12,637 nt of DNA from Pararhodospirillum photometricum DSM 122 (GTDB taxonomy: Bacteria > Pseudomonadota > Alphaproteobacteria > Rhodospirillales > Rhodospirillaceae), in assembly GCF_000284415.1 (NCBI RefSeq), contig NC_017059.1, positions 3,620,143-3,632,779 on the forward strand, read 5' to 3'. The notes below the pieces were generated by a model, which made no database searches, was not told the DNA's origin, and saw only the letters and a list, made by a program, of their open reading frames with translations. The translations under genes were made by a program, and so were the position numbers. Within the stretch, counting starts at the first letter, position 1. Every line of letters starts with the position of its first letter. This document shows positions 1-7,166 of this stretch, piece by piece.

Positions 1-2
1 GC

Positions 3-608
3 CCCCGGCCCGCGCTGGCTCCCGCCCTGACCAGCCGTCCGCAGCCCATGGCCCCGGTGACCAGTGTTCCTTCGCCCGCTTCCGTTGCGGCTCCGGCCGC
101 AGCGGTTGCGGCTCCCGCCCCCGTGAGCGCTCCGCCAACCGCCAAAGTCCAGCCGGCCCCGACTCCACTCCCGGCCCCGGCGGCTCCAGTCCAAGCCGCG
201 GCCCAGCCGACCCCGGCCAAGCCGGCGCCACAGGTTTTGACCGCTCCCGCCAAGGCCCAGCCGGCCCCGGTTCAGCCCCCCGCGACCCAGGCCGCGCCGG
301 CCAAGACCACCGAGCAGGTTGCGGCCAAGCCGGGCCCTGCCCCCGCGGCGTCTGCGGCGGGCGGTCCGGCCGTGGTCCAGTTCGTGGCCCTGCGCACCGC
401 CGAGGAAGCCGAGGCGGTTTGGCAGAAGCTGATGGCGCAACATCGCGATCTCGTGGGAGGCTTGCAGCACGAGGTGGTGCGTGCCGACCTCGGCGACAAG
501 GGGGTGTTCTATCGCCTTCGAGCCAAAGGGGTAGCCTCGCGCGCCGACGCCAAGACCTTGTGTGACGCCCTCGCGGCCCGGGGACAGGGGTGCCTCATTG
601 TCCGCTGA
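3..608 (+). CDS. SPOR-domain protein, C-terminal part (5' end outside window)
   Basis: The frame is open from base 3 with no start needed inside the window, so this is the C-terminal 201 residues of a longer protein. About the first 120 visible residues are a low-complexity Pro/Ala linker with scattered Lys and Gln. The last ~80 residues form a SPOR domain: a V-Q-F-V-A-L strand, an E-A-E-A-V-W-Q-K-L helix, a second strand ending Y-R-L-R-A-K-G, and the C-terminal helix with L-C-D-A-L and the closing C-L-I-V-R. SPOR domains bind peptidoglycan stripped of stem peptides and usually sit in the periplasm behind one N-terminal membrane segment; that segment would lie upstream and is not visible. A septal or cell-wall role is inferred. 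An ATG at 48 exists in frame, but the sequence before it has the same linker composition, so I do not use it as the start. The 3' end overlaps the nagZ start. Confidence 0.85.
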   Translation, partial: PRPALAPALTSRPQPMAPVTSVPSPASVAAPAAAVAAPAPVSAPPTAKVQPAPTPLPAPAAPVQAAAQPTPAKPAPQVLTAPAKAQPAPVQPPATQAAPAKTTEQVAAKPGPAPAASAAGGPAVVQFVALRTAEEAEAVWQKLMAQHRDLVGGLQHEVVRADLGDKGVFYRLRAKGVASRADAKTLCDALAARGQGCLIVR

Positions 609-1617
609 ACCCTTGGCCCTCATTCTCGGGGTGTCGGGCCTGACCCCGACCCCCTGGGAAGCCGCGTTTTTGCGCGAAATCAATCCGTTCGGTTTTATCC
701 TGTTCCGGCGCAACGTCCGCGATCCCGATCAGGTGCGCGCCCTCACCGAGTCCCTGCGGGCCTTGGTCGGTCGCCCCGACGCGCCCGTGCTCATCGACCA
801 GGAGGGGGGCCGCGTCCATCGCCTGAAGCCCCCCCTGTGGCGCGCCCCGCCGCCCGCCGAGGTGTTCGGGCAGCTGTATGCCCGCGACCCGGCCCTGGGC
901 CGCGAGGCGGCATGGCTCAATGCCCGCTTGATTGCCCACGACCTGTTGGCTCTGGGCATCGATACCGATTGCCTGCCGGTTCTTGATGTCCGCCATCCCG
1001 GGGCCCACGACATCGTGGGCGACCGCGCCTTCTCCGAGGATCCCGACGAGGTGACCACCTTGGGGGCGGCGGTGATCGACGGGTTGGAAGCGGGAGGCGT
1101 CTATCCCGTGGTCAAGCACATCCCCGGCCACGGTCGGGCCCAGGCCGACAGCCATGAAGCCCTGCCAGTCATCGATACCGCGTTTGATGATCTGGTGGCC
1201 CACGATCTGGTGCCGTTCCGGGCCCTGGCCCAGGCGCCGTTCGCCATGACCGCTCATATTTTGTATACGGCACTTGATGCCGATGCCCCGGCCACCTTGT
1301 CGCCCACGGTCATCGAGCGGGTGATTCGCGGCGCCTGTGCCTTCGACGGCCTTCTGATGACCGATGACTTGTCGATGAAGGCCCTGGCTGGGTCCATGGA
1401 GGAGCGCTCGCGGCGCTCTCTGGCGGCAGGGTGCGACTTGGTGTTGCATTGCAACGGCGATGCCTCCGAAATGGAGCAGGCGGCGCGCGGCGCCCGTCCC
1501 CTTGACTCCGCCGCCCAGCGACGCTGGGACACCGCCCGCCAACAGCGCCGCCTGCCCGATCCCGGCTACGATGCCGCCGGCGGTCTGGCGCGCCTGGGGG
1601 AGCTGCTCAATGGGTGA
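598..1617 (+). CDS. nagZ: Beta-N-acetylhexosaminidase NagZ (glycoside hydrolase family 3)
   Basis: NagZ is a cytoplasmic enzyme that removes N-acetylglucosamine from anhydro-muropeptides during peptidoglycan recycling. Counting from the TTG at 598 (339 residues), the family motifs are present: G-F-I-L-F-R-R-N near 32-39, the DQEGGRV segment near 67-73, KHIPGHG at 173-179, the D-S-H at 184-186 that supplies the Asp-His acid/base dyad, and T-D-D-L-S-M at 255-260 carrying the nucleophile Asp256. There is no signal peptide, as expected. The start is uncertain: a GTG at 562 would add 12 residues. TTG 598 is preferred because homologues, as I recall them, begin close to the SAEPLALILG segment and a GGACAGGGG stretch sits just upstream. 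It overlaps the SPOR gene by 11 bases and the next gene by 8, so it is translationally coupled within the operon. Confidence 0.93.
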   Translation: MSAEPLALILGVSGLTPTPWEAAFLREINPFGFILFRRNVRDPDQVRALTESLRALVGRPDAPVLIDQEGGRVHRLKPPLWRAPPPAEVFGQLYARDPALGREAAWLNARLIAHDLLALGIDTDCLPVLDVRHPGAHDIVGDRAFSEDPDEVTTLGAAVIDGLEAGGVYPVVKHIPGHGRAQADSHEALPVIDTAFDDLVAHDLVPFRALAQAPFAMTAHILYTALDADAPATLSPTVIERVIRGACAFDGLLMTDDLSMKALAGSMEERSRRSLAAGCDLVLHCNGDASEMEQAARGARPLDSAAQRRWDTARQQRRLPDPGYDAAGGLARLGELLNG

Positions 1618-2299
1618 CGTGATCTTTGAGGTCCTGACCTGGCTGCCCGGCCTTGTGCTGGCGATCACCTTGCACGAGGCGGCCCATGGCTACGTGGCCA
1701 ACTGGCGAGGCGACCCGACGGCGCGCTTGCTGGGGCGCTTGTCCCTTAACCCGTTGCGCCACGTCGATCCCATGGGCACCCTGGGGTTGCCGGCGCTCCT
1801 GTTCCTCTTGAACGCGCCCTTCCTGTTTGGTTGGGCCAAGCCGGTGCCGGTGGATACGCGCAACCTGCGCCATCCCCAGCGCGACATGGCCCTGATCGCC
1901 CTGGCCGGCCCGTCCATGAATGTCTTTCTGGCCGTGGTGTCGGCGGTGTTGCTGCACGGGGTCTTCGCTCTGCCCGACGAAGCCCTGCGCTGGCTAGGGA
2001 CGCTGTTGCAAAAGTCGGTGCTCATCAACTGCGTGCTGGCCGTGTTCAACATGCTGCCCGTGCCGCCCCTCGACGGTGCCCGGCTGCTGGCGGGAGTGCT
2101 GCCGCTCAAGGCCGCGCGGGCCTTCATGCGCCTGGAGCAAGCCGGCATGGCCTTGCTGTTTGGCCTGTTGTTTTTGCTGCCCATGGGCTTTCAGGTCCTT
2201 GGGGTGGACTTCGATCCGTTTGGCTGGATCGTCACGCCCCTGGTTCGGGCCCTGATGGGGGCGGTTTATGTCACCGCCGGAAATCCCCTTGCCCCTTGA
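1610..2299 (+). CDS. Site-2 protease-like M50 family membrane metallopeptidase
   Basis: This is a 229-residue integral membrane protein with the zinc-protease motif HEAAH at 22-26 in the first membrane segment and N-M-L-P-V-P-P-L-D-G at 147-156, whose Asp155 is the usual third zinc ligand. The G-W-A-K-P-V-P-V stretch at 74-81 is also typical of short bacterial M50B peptidases. Hydrophobic segments lie near 9-29, 59-75, 93-119, 134-150 and 178-195. There is no PDZ domain, so it belongs to the short group rather than the RseP type. Its substrate is unknown. The ATG at 1610 overlaps the nagZ stop in the arrangement ATGGGTGA, giving an 8-base overlap. Homologues commonly sit in this nagZ-scpA context, so the gene is probably co-expressed with the operon; a functional link to chromosome segregation is not shown. 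Confidence 0.92.
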   Translation: MGDVIFEVLTWLPGLVLAITLHEAAHGYVANWRGDPTARLLGRLSLNPLRHVDPMGTLGLPALLFLLNAPFLFGWAKPVPVDTRNLRHPQRDMALIALAGPSMNVFLAVVSAVLLHGVFALPDEALRWLGTLLQKSVLINCVLAVFNMLPVPPLDGARLLAGVLPLKAARAFMRLEQAGMALLFGLLFLLPMGFQVLGVDFDPFGWIVTPLVRALMGAVYVTAGNPLAP

Positions 2300-3077
2300 G
2301 GCTGATCAAGGGGAGGAAGAGGACCGGCTCATCGATCTGGTCCTCAACCTGCAAGGGTTTGAAGGACCGATTGATGTCCTCCTGACCCTGGCCCGCGACC
2401 AGAAGGTGGATCTGACCCGTTTGTCCATTTTGCAACTGGCCGAACAGTATCTGGCCTTTGTTGCCGCAGCCCGTCGGCTGCGTCTGGACTTGGCGGCCGA
2501 TTATTTGGTGATGGCGGCGTGGCTCGCCTATCTCAAGTCGCGCTTGTTGCTGCCGCTGCCCAAGGAAAGTGCCGAGGAGCCCTCGGGCGAGGCCATGGCG
2601 TCCGCCTTGCAGTTCCAGTTGCGCCGGCTGGAAGCCATGCAACACGCCGGGCAGGCCTTGATGGCGCGGCCCCGCCTGGGCCACGATCTGTTTGCGCGCG
2701 GCGCTCCCGAAGGGCTCGCCATGATTCGCCAGCCGGTCTATCAGGGGCGCTTGCACGATCTGTTGAGGGCCTATGGCGCCGTGCGCCGCGCCGCCGACCG
2801 GCCGCGCGTGTTGACCGTTGAGCCCTTCGACCTCTACAGCGTCGATGATGCCCTCAAGCGCATTGAGGCCATGCTGGGGCCGGCGGGAGACTGGACGGCG
2901 CTCGCCGCGTTTTTGCCCGAGCCGTCGGCCGTGGCCCTGGTGCGGCGCTCGGCCGTCGCCGCGACCTTTGTCGCCGCCCTGGAGTTGACACGCCAGGGCC
3001 TTCTTGACCTGCGCCAGGACGGCGGGCCCGACGCGCCGCTGTTCGTGCGTAAACGCCCGATGGCCCTGCATGACTGA
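2268..3077 (+). CDS. scpA: Segregation and condensation protein A (kleisin subunit)
   Basis: ScpA is the kleisin of the SMC-ScpAB condensin and bridges the SMC head and neck to organise and segregate the chromosome. At 269 residues the length is normal. The diagnostic N-terminal segment F-E-G-P-I-D-V-L-L-T-L-A-R at about 31-43 is followed by the K-V-D-L helix and L-A-E-Q-Y-L. The L-A-A-D-Y-L-V-M-A-A-W-L-A-Y-L-K-S-R-L-L-L-P block, near 75-97, is the SMC-neck binding helix pair. A C-terminal winged-helix region ends in L-D-L-R-Q-D-G. The ATG at 2268 lies inside the M50 gene, a 32-base overlap, behind a G-rich GGGGGCGG stretch. It couples to scpB by an 8-base ATGACTGA overlap. Confidence 0.96.
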   Translation: MSPPEIPLPLEADQGEEEDRLIDLVLNLQGFEGPIDVLLTLARDQKVDLTRLSILQLAEQYLAFVAAARRLRLDLAADYLVMAAWLAYLKSRLLLPLPKESAEEPSGEAMASALQFQLRRLEAMQHAGQALMARPRLGHDLFARGAPEGLAMIRQPVYQGRLHDLLRAYGAVRRAADRPRVLTVEPFDLYSVDDALKRIEAMLGPAGDWTALAAFLPEPSAVALVRRSAVAATFVAALELTRQGLLDLRQDGGPDAPLFVRKRPMALHD

Positions 3078-3765
3078 CGTTCCCCCCCTGCCGCCTCCCG
3101 AGGCCACGGACGAGACCTTCCAGCGCCGGCTGGTCGAGGCCTTGCTGTTTGCCTCCCCCCAGCCGCTCACCGTGGCCGATCTCGCGACCCGCCTTCCGCC
3201 GGGCGCCGATGTTGGCGGGTTGTTGACCGAGATCCAGGCCCGCCATGCGGGAGGCGGCGTGATCCTGGTTGGCCTCGGCGGGCGCTGGGCCTTTCGCACC
3301 GCCCCCGATCTGGCACCCCATTTGCGGTTGGTGACGCCCGAGCCTCGCCGGCTGTCGCGCGCCGCCCTCGAAACCCTGGCGGTCATTGCCTACCATCAAC
3401 CGGTAACCCGAGCCGAGATCGAGGAAATCCGAGGGGTTGCCTTGTCCAAGGGAACCCTCGACCAACTCCTGGAAGCCGGCTGGATCCGTCCCCGGGGCCG
3501 ACGTCAGACGGCGGGGCGACCGCTGACCTGGGGCACCACCGAAGGCTTTCTCGACCAGTTCGGCCTCGCCGACTTGGAGGATCTGCCGGGGGTAGAGGAA
3601 CTAAAAGCCGCCGGCCTGCTGGATGCCCGCCCCGCGTTGGCGGCCTATGGCGCCCGGGCCCGCGATGGCGACGACGCCTTGGAGGATGTGGAGGACGAGG
3701 GGACCCTGACCGGACAGCCGGGAGCCGAGCAACTCGACTTGTTGCGGCGCGAGCCACGGGACTAA
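3070..3765 (+). CDS. scpB: Segregation and condensation protein B
   Basis: ScpB is the winged-helix partner that binds the ScpA kleisin in the SMC complex. The protein has 231 residues. The first winged helix begins F-Q-R-R-L-V-E-A-L-L-F-A-S at 17-29. The most conserved ScpB block, L-E-T-L-A-V-I-A-Y-H-Q-P-V-T-R-A-E-I-E-E-I-R-G, spans 100-122, and the second wing motif G-R-P-L-T-W-G-T-T-E-G-F-L is at 149-161. An acidic tail of about 35 residues follows (many Asp and Glu, 204-231). The ATG at 3070 is chosen over upstream in-frame codons because it gives the standard N-terminus and the 8-base overlap with scpA. The gene ends 13 bases before a strong hairpin. In related genomes, as I remember them, tatABC often follow scpB; here a convergent lyase gene does. 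Confidence 0.95.
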   Translation: MTDVPPLPPPEATDETFQRRLVEALLFASPQPLTVADLATRLPPGADVGGLLTEIQARHAGGGVILVGLGGRWAFRTAPDLAPHLRLVTPEPRRLSRAALETLAVIAYHQPVTRAEIEEIRGVALSKGTLDQLLEAGWIRPRGRRQTAGRPLTWGTTEGFLDQFGLADLEDLPGVEELKAAGLLDARPALAAYGARARDGDDALEDVEDEGTLTGQPGAEQLDLLRREPRD

Positions 3766-3778
3766 GGAAAAGAGGGGT

Positions 3779-3816
3779 CTGGGGAGGCGAGCCTCCCCAG
3801 CCTTCTCTTCTCTTCT
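3779..3816. terminator. Bidirectional intrinsic terminator between scpB and the lyase gene
   Basis: CTGGGGAGGC (3779-3788) and GCCTCCCCAG (3791-3800) are perfect inverted arms around GA. On the + strand the stem is followed by a pyrimidine run rich in T; on the - strand it is followed by ACCCCTCTTTTCC. It lies between the stops of convergent genes and probably serves both. The same arm sequence recurs at 5411 and 10101. Confidence 0.85.
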
Positions 3817-5263
3817 AAAGGCTATCGCCAAAGTCCGCCCGGAACTTGGCGACCAGCGCGCTTTGCCAATCGGTGGTCGGCGCAAGCTTGCCAAAGAAGA
3901 AGCGCAGAATCTTGGGCTCCTCAATAAAGCGCAATCCCCCGACCAGCGCCCGATTTTCATAAAGCCAGCTAATGCGATCGACCGCGTACTTGAGCTGGGA
4001 CAAAGTGAACACCCGGCGCGGTACGGCAAGGCGCAACAGCTCCATGTTAGAGTAAGTCTCGTTGCCCTCAGCGTCGCGCTGCTCGGAGACCGAGCCTCGC
4101 TCCATGCCGCGCACCCCACTGACCAAATACAACGCCGAGGCCAGGGCTCCGGCCGGATACTCGGTCTGGGGCAGATGGTCGAGGAAGCGCATGGCGTCGA
4201 GGTGACACCCCAAGCCCCCGGCCGGGGTAATCACCGGCACGCCCTTACGGCTCAGTTCCTCGACCATATACCCAATAAACTGCGGTCCCTGGGACACCAT
4301 GTCCTCGTCCATGGTCTCCTCAAGGCCCACGGTCAGGGCCTCGATCTCGCGAATGGACATGCCGCCGTAGGTCAAGAAGCCCTCATACAGCGTCACCAAC
4401 TCGCGCATCTTGAGGTAGGCGTCCTCGCTGTTGGTGATGATGCCGCCGCCCCGGGCACAGCCCAGCTTGCGCGCCGAGAAGTAAATCACGTCCACCAGCC
4501 CGGAGATCTCGCGGGTGATCTCGCGCAGCGACATGTCCTTGCAGGCGGCTTCGCGCGTCTTGATGAAGTAGAGGTTGTCGGCCAGCAGCGAGGCGTCAAA
4601 GACCACCAAGATGCCGTGGGCCCGGCACAGGGTGCTGACCTCGCGCAGGTTCTGCAACGAGTGGGGCTGTCCGCCAATCAGGTTGGTGCCGGTTTCCAGG
4701 CGGACATAGGCGATGGTGTCGGCCCCATGGGTGTTGATCAGGGCCTGGAGTTTGTCGAGATCGATGTTGCCCTTGAAGGGATGGGTGCTGGTCACCGCCA
4801 GCCCCTCGTCGATCAGGATCTCTTCGACCGTCCCGCCATTGAGCACAATGTGCGCCTTGGAGGTGGTGAAGTGATAGTTCATCGGCACCACGGTTCCGGG
4901 GCGGACAAACACCTTGGAAACGATGTTCTCGGCGGCGCGGCCCTGGTGCACGGGCAGAAAATACTCCATGCCGAAGATATCGCGGATCTTGTCTTGGAGC
5001 TTGGAAAAGGTCTCGGAGCCGGCGTAGCTGTCATCCGCTTCCATCATGGCGCCAAGTTGCTTGTCGCTCATGGCGTTGACGCCGCTGTCGGTCAGCATAT
5101 CCAGGTAAATGTCGCGGTTCTTCAACAAGAATGTGTTGTTGCCCGCCTCCTGGATTGCCGCAAGACGCCGCTCGATGGGCGGCAGGGTCAGCTTTTGGAC
5201 AATCCGAACCTTATGCATTTCCAGAGGGACGTTTTCCCCGGAAAAAAACTTCACCTTCGACAT
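3815..5263 (-). CDS. Tyrosine phenol-lyase/tryptophanase-family PLP beta-eliminating lyase
   Basis: The 482-residue protein follows the tyrosine phenol-lyase (TPL) / tryptophanase fold end to end. These enzymes are PLP-dependent and split tyrosine or tryptophan into phenol or indole, pyruvate and ammonia. TPL-like stretches include N-N-T-F-L-L, D-I-Y-L-D-M-L-T-D-S-G-V-N-A-M-S-D-K-Q, S-Y-A-G-S-E and G-V-R-G-M-E-R-G. Counted from the ATG at 5263, I align these with Citrobacter TPL: Tyr80 (Tyr71), the phosphate-binding Q-G-R at 107-109, Phe132-Thr133 (Phe123-Thr124), Asn194 (Asn185), Asp223 (Asp214), Schiff-base Lys266 (Lys257), Met387/Arg389 (Met379/Arg381) and Arg411 (Arg404). The retained M-x-R favours TPL over tryptophanase. 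Oddities: Arg217 is replaced by Leu226, Lys256 by Arg265, and the residues after the lysine differ strongly, so substrate and even lyase activity are uncertain. The start at 5263 is preferred over an in-frame codon nine residues upstream because GGAG lies close before it. It is monocistronic, with terminators on both sides. Confidence 0.88.
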   Translation of the reverse strand: MSKVKFFSGENVPLEMHKVRIVQKLTLPPIERRLAAIQEAGNNTFLLKNRDIYLDMLTDSGVNAMSDKQLGAMMEADDSYAGSETFSKLQDKIRDIFGMEYFLPVHQGRAAENIVSKVFVRPGTVVPMNYHFTTSKAHIVLNGGTVEEILIDEGLAVTSTHPFKGNIDLDKLQALINTHGADTIAYVRLETGTNLIGGQPHSLQNLREVSTLCRAHGILVVFDASLLADNLYFIKTREAACKDMSLREITREISGLVDVIYFSARKLGCARGGGIITNSEDAYLKMRELVTLYEGFLTYGGMSIREIEALTVGLEETMDEDMVSQGPQFIGYMVEELSRKGVPVITPAGGLGCHLDAMRFLDHLPQTEYPAGALASALYLVSGVRGMERGSVSEQRDAEGNETYSNMELLRLAVPRRVFTLSQLKYAVDRISWLYENRALVGGLRFIEEPKILRFFFGKLAPTTDWQSALVAKFRADFGDSL

Positions 5264-5266
5264 CGA

Positions 5267-5358
5267 GACCGCTCCGGCTGGGGGATGCACGCACCAAACG
5301 GGCTTTTCGCCACGTCGGATAAAGAGCGCACACCAAAACCCAAGGTCTGGGAGCGGTC
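5267..5358 (-). promoter_or_regulatory. Leader inverted repeat that can mask the lyase ribosome binding site
   Basis: On the - strand the sequence GGAGCGGTC (5275-5267) lies three bases before the ATG at 5263 and contains the only Shine-Dalgarno-like GGAG. A perfect 9-base complement, GACCGCTCC, occurs upstream in the same leader (5358-5350). Pairing would enclose the ribosome binding site. Smaller hairpins, such as GGCGAAAAGCC, lie in the 74-base loop. The pairing is seen; a regulatory role is inferred, and no transcription start is established. Confidence 0.4.
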
Positions 5359-5399
5359 AAGGAAATACGGCAAGTTTGAGGCAGGTTCTGTAGGGGAGT

Positions 5400-5433
5400 A
5401 AAAAGGAAGGCCGGGGAGGCGCGGCCTCCCCAG
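5400..5433 (-). terminator. Intrinsic terminator of the synthetase-MFS-GNAT operon
   Basis: Reading the - strand, CTGGGGAGGC (5433-5424) pairs with GCCTCCCCGG (5420-5411) around a 3-base loop with one mismatch, then CCTTCCTTTTT follows. It lies 13 bases past the GNAT stop. The core and its flanks (GAGGGGT before, CCTTC after) closely match the terminator at 3779. Confidence 0.88.
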
Positions 5434-5446
5434 ACCCCTCGTTTCC

Positions 5447-5938
5447 TTATCCCGTCCGCCAGACGATCAGATCGCCGTCGTCGGGGTCATGGGCTCGGCC
5501 CCAGGGACGAAAGCCGTTCTTCTCCAGCACGCGGGCCGAGGCGTGATTGCTCACAGCGGTGCGGGCGGTCACGATTACCTGAGGACAGGCCAAGCGCGCC
5601 CGCGCCAGCATTAGGGCCACGCCTTGGGTGGCGACGCCCCGCCCTTGAAACGCCGGCAAGATGCCGTAGCCCAGTTCCACCGAGTGGTTCTCGGGGGCAT
5701 CGGCGTCCAAAAAGGAGGCGCAGCCCAGCACGCTTCCGTCATCGAGAGCGATGAACAAGCAAGGAGCGCACCAATACCAAGCCACGCCGGCCAGGGCCCG
5801 TTGGTGGGCGGCGTGGAGGACGACAGCCGGCACTAGCGGATCGTCCGGGCCGGCGAGGCGGGCTGAAACCTCGGCTTCTTCCAGCGGCACCAGGGTGATC
5901 GCAGGGGCGCGCTCCGTCCGGTGGAGGCAGAGCGCCAT
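5447..5938 (-). CDS. GNAT family N-acetyltransferase
   Basis: This is a 163-residue acetyl-CoA-dependent N-acetyltransferase. The N-terminal strand T-L-V-P-L opens the fold; the central strands F-I-A-L-D-D-G-S-V-L-G-C-A-S-F run from 62 to 76. Motif A is V-E-L-G-Y-G-I-L-P-A-F-Q-G-R-G-V-A-T at 87-104, with the pyrophosphate-binding Q-G-R-G-V-A. Motif B is N-H-A-S-A-R-V-L-E-K-N-G-F at 131-143. This N-x-x-S-x-x-V-L-E-K-x-G-F pattern is typical of RimJ/RimL-like acetyltransferases, but the substrate cannot be read from sequence. The ATG at 5938 follows the MFS stop by one base; an in-frame TTG at 5974 is less likely. Last gene of the operon, followed by the terminator at 5400-5433. Confidence 0.88.
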   Translation of the reverse strand: MALCLHRTERAPAITLVPLEEAEVSARLAGPDDPLVPAVVLHAAHQRALAGVAWYWCAPCLFIALDDGSVLGCASFLDADAPENHSVELGYGILPAFQGRGVATQGVALMLARARLACPQVIVTARTAVSNHASARVLEKNGFRPWGRAHDPDDGDLIVWRTG

Positions 5939-5939
5939 G

Positions 5940-7148
5940 TTATTCGGCCGGGGCTGCCTGGGATTCGGCCACAATGGGCCGTTCCGAGGGCAGGGAGGCC
6001 AGCAGGGCGATGACCACGAGGGTCAGGCCGCCCAGCAGCAGGAACAAGGCGGTAAAGTCACCGGTGGCGCCGCGCATCACCGACACCAGGGGCACCCCCA
6101 GACCACTAATGCCAAAACTCAGCACGTACTTGAAGCCAAAGGCGGTCGAACGCCAGCGGGCCGGGGTGTAGCGGGCCAGCAAGCCGTTTTCCGCCGGCAA
6201 GGCGCCGATGCTGGCGCACAGGGCGATGGCCATGGCGGCGCCGAGCGGCAGGCCGGCCAGCAGGGCCACCGCCGCCAGGGCCGGTCCCTGGACCAGATAC
6301 ATGCCGATATACACATTCTTGAGGGGAAAGCGGTCGGCGAGGTGACCGGCAAAAATCTGGAAGCATCCGGCCAAGCCATAAACGGCCATCACCGCGCCGC
6401 CAACGCCCAGCGCGCCGCCCCCCAGCAGATCGCCCATCCGGTCTTCAAACAATTTTGGCATGGCGGCCTGGGTGGCCTGGGCGATAATCCCACCGAGCAA
6501 CATGACCCCGGCCAGCACCAGATTGACCCGCACCATGGCGCGGCGATCGGGGACGGGCTCGGGCTTGGTGTTCTCGGCCCCGGCGCTGACCCAGCCGCGG
6601 GCCTGGGCCAGCCAGAAGGCCAACCCGCACACCACACACAAGATCCCAGGAACGATCAGGGCCGAGCGCCAGCCGGTGAAGTCGATGAGGGCACCGGCTC
6701 CGATGCCGGCCACGGCCGGGCCGAACCCACCAAACGCCCCGTTGATCCCCAAGGCCTTGCCCCGGTTGACGGCGGTTCGGACCAAAAGGGCAAGGCCCAC
6801 GGGATGGTAAATGCTGCCAAACAGCCCCATGAAGGTGAGCGCGATGGCCATCTCCGCGGGGCCCGAGGCGAGGCCGGCCCAGATGGCGCTGCCCCCCACC
6901 CCCAGGAAGAACAGGGTCATCATGCCCATGGCGCTCCAGCGGTCGCCCAGCCAGCCGGAGATCGGCGAGGCCAGACCATACAAGATCTTGCCCACGACGA
7001 TCAGGCCCAGGGCCGCCTCATAGGAAATGCCGAACGCCGCCGGCAAGGTCAGGGCCACCACGAAGAACACGGGTTCAAAAACGTGGCTGAACGCGTGACC
7101 CACGCAGGAAAAGCCGAGCGACAAGCGCCCCTTCATCGAGCTGTCCAT
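5940..7148 (-). CDS. Major facilitator superfamily transporter, fosmidomycin-resistance (Fsr)-like
   Basis: The 402-residue protein has about twelve hydrophobic segments in two halves, separated by a hydrophilic loop near 184-208. Each half carries a motif-A-like loop: G-W-L-G-D-R-W-S at 65-72 and G-H-L-A-D-R-F-P at 268-275. The F-G-S-I-Y-H-P-V-G-L-A-L segment at 110-121 resembles the Y/F-H-P-x-G signature I associate with the Fsr efflux branch. Direction and substrate are not determinable. The ATG at 7148 is 18 bases after the synthetase stop and the last codon is one base before the GNAT start, so the three genes form an operon. An efflux or uptake role for an amine or amino-acid-like compound handled by the synthetase would fit, but this is inference. 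Confidence 0.85.
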   Translation of the reverse strand: MDSSMKGRLSLGFSCVGHAFSHVFEPVFFVVALTLPAAFGISYEAALGLIVVGKILYGLASPISGWLGDRWSAMGMMTLFFLGVGGSAIWAGLASGPAEMAIALTFMGLFGSIYHPVGLALLVRTAVNRGKALGINGAFGGFGPAVAGIGAGALIDFTGWRSALIVPGILCVVCGLAFWLAQARGWVSAGAENTKPEPVPDRRAMVRVNLVLAGVMLLGGIIAQATQAAMPKLFEDRMGDLLGGGALGVGGAVMAVYGLAGCFQIFAGHLADRFPLKNVYIGMYLVQGPALAAVALLAGLPLGAAMAIALCASIGALPAENGLLARYTPARWRSTAFGFKYVLSFGISGLGVPLVSVMRGATGDFTALFLLLGGLTLVVIALLASLPSERPIVAESQAAPAE

Positions 7149-7166
7149 CAAACGGATCCGCTGTGT

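Noticed and set aside
595..1668. A 357-codon open frame on the - strand opposite nagZ.
   Set aside because: It is the antisense shadow of a clearly conserved NagZ frame; GC-rich DNA commonly gives long opposite-strand frames, and its product is Gly/Gln/His-rich with no family likeness.
3863..5401. A 512-codon + strand open frame opposite the lyase gene.
   Set aside because: The lyase on the - strand has end-to-end family identity; the + frame is low-complexity and unrecognisable.
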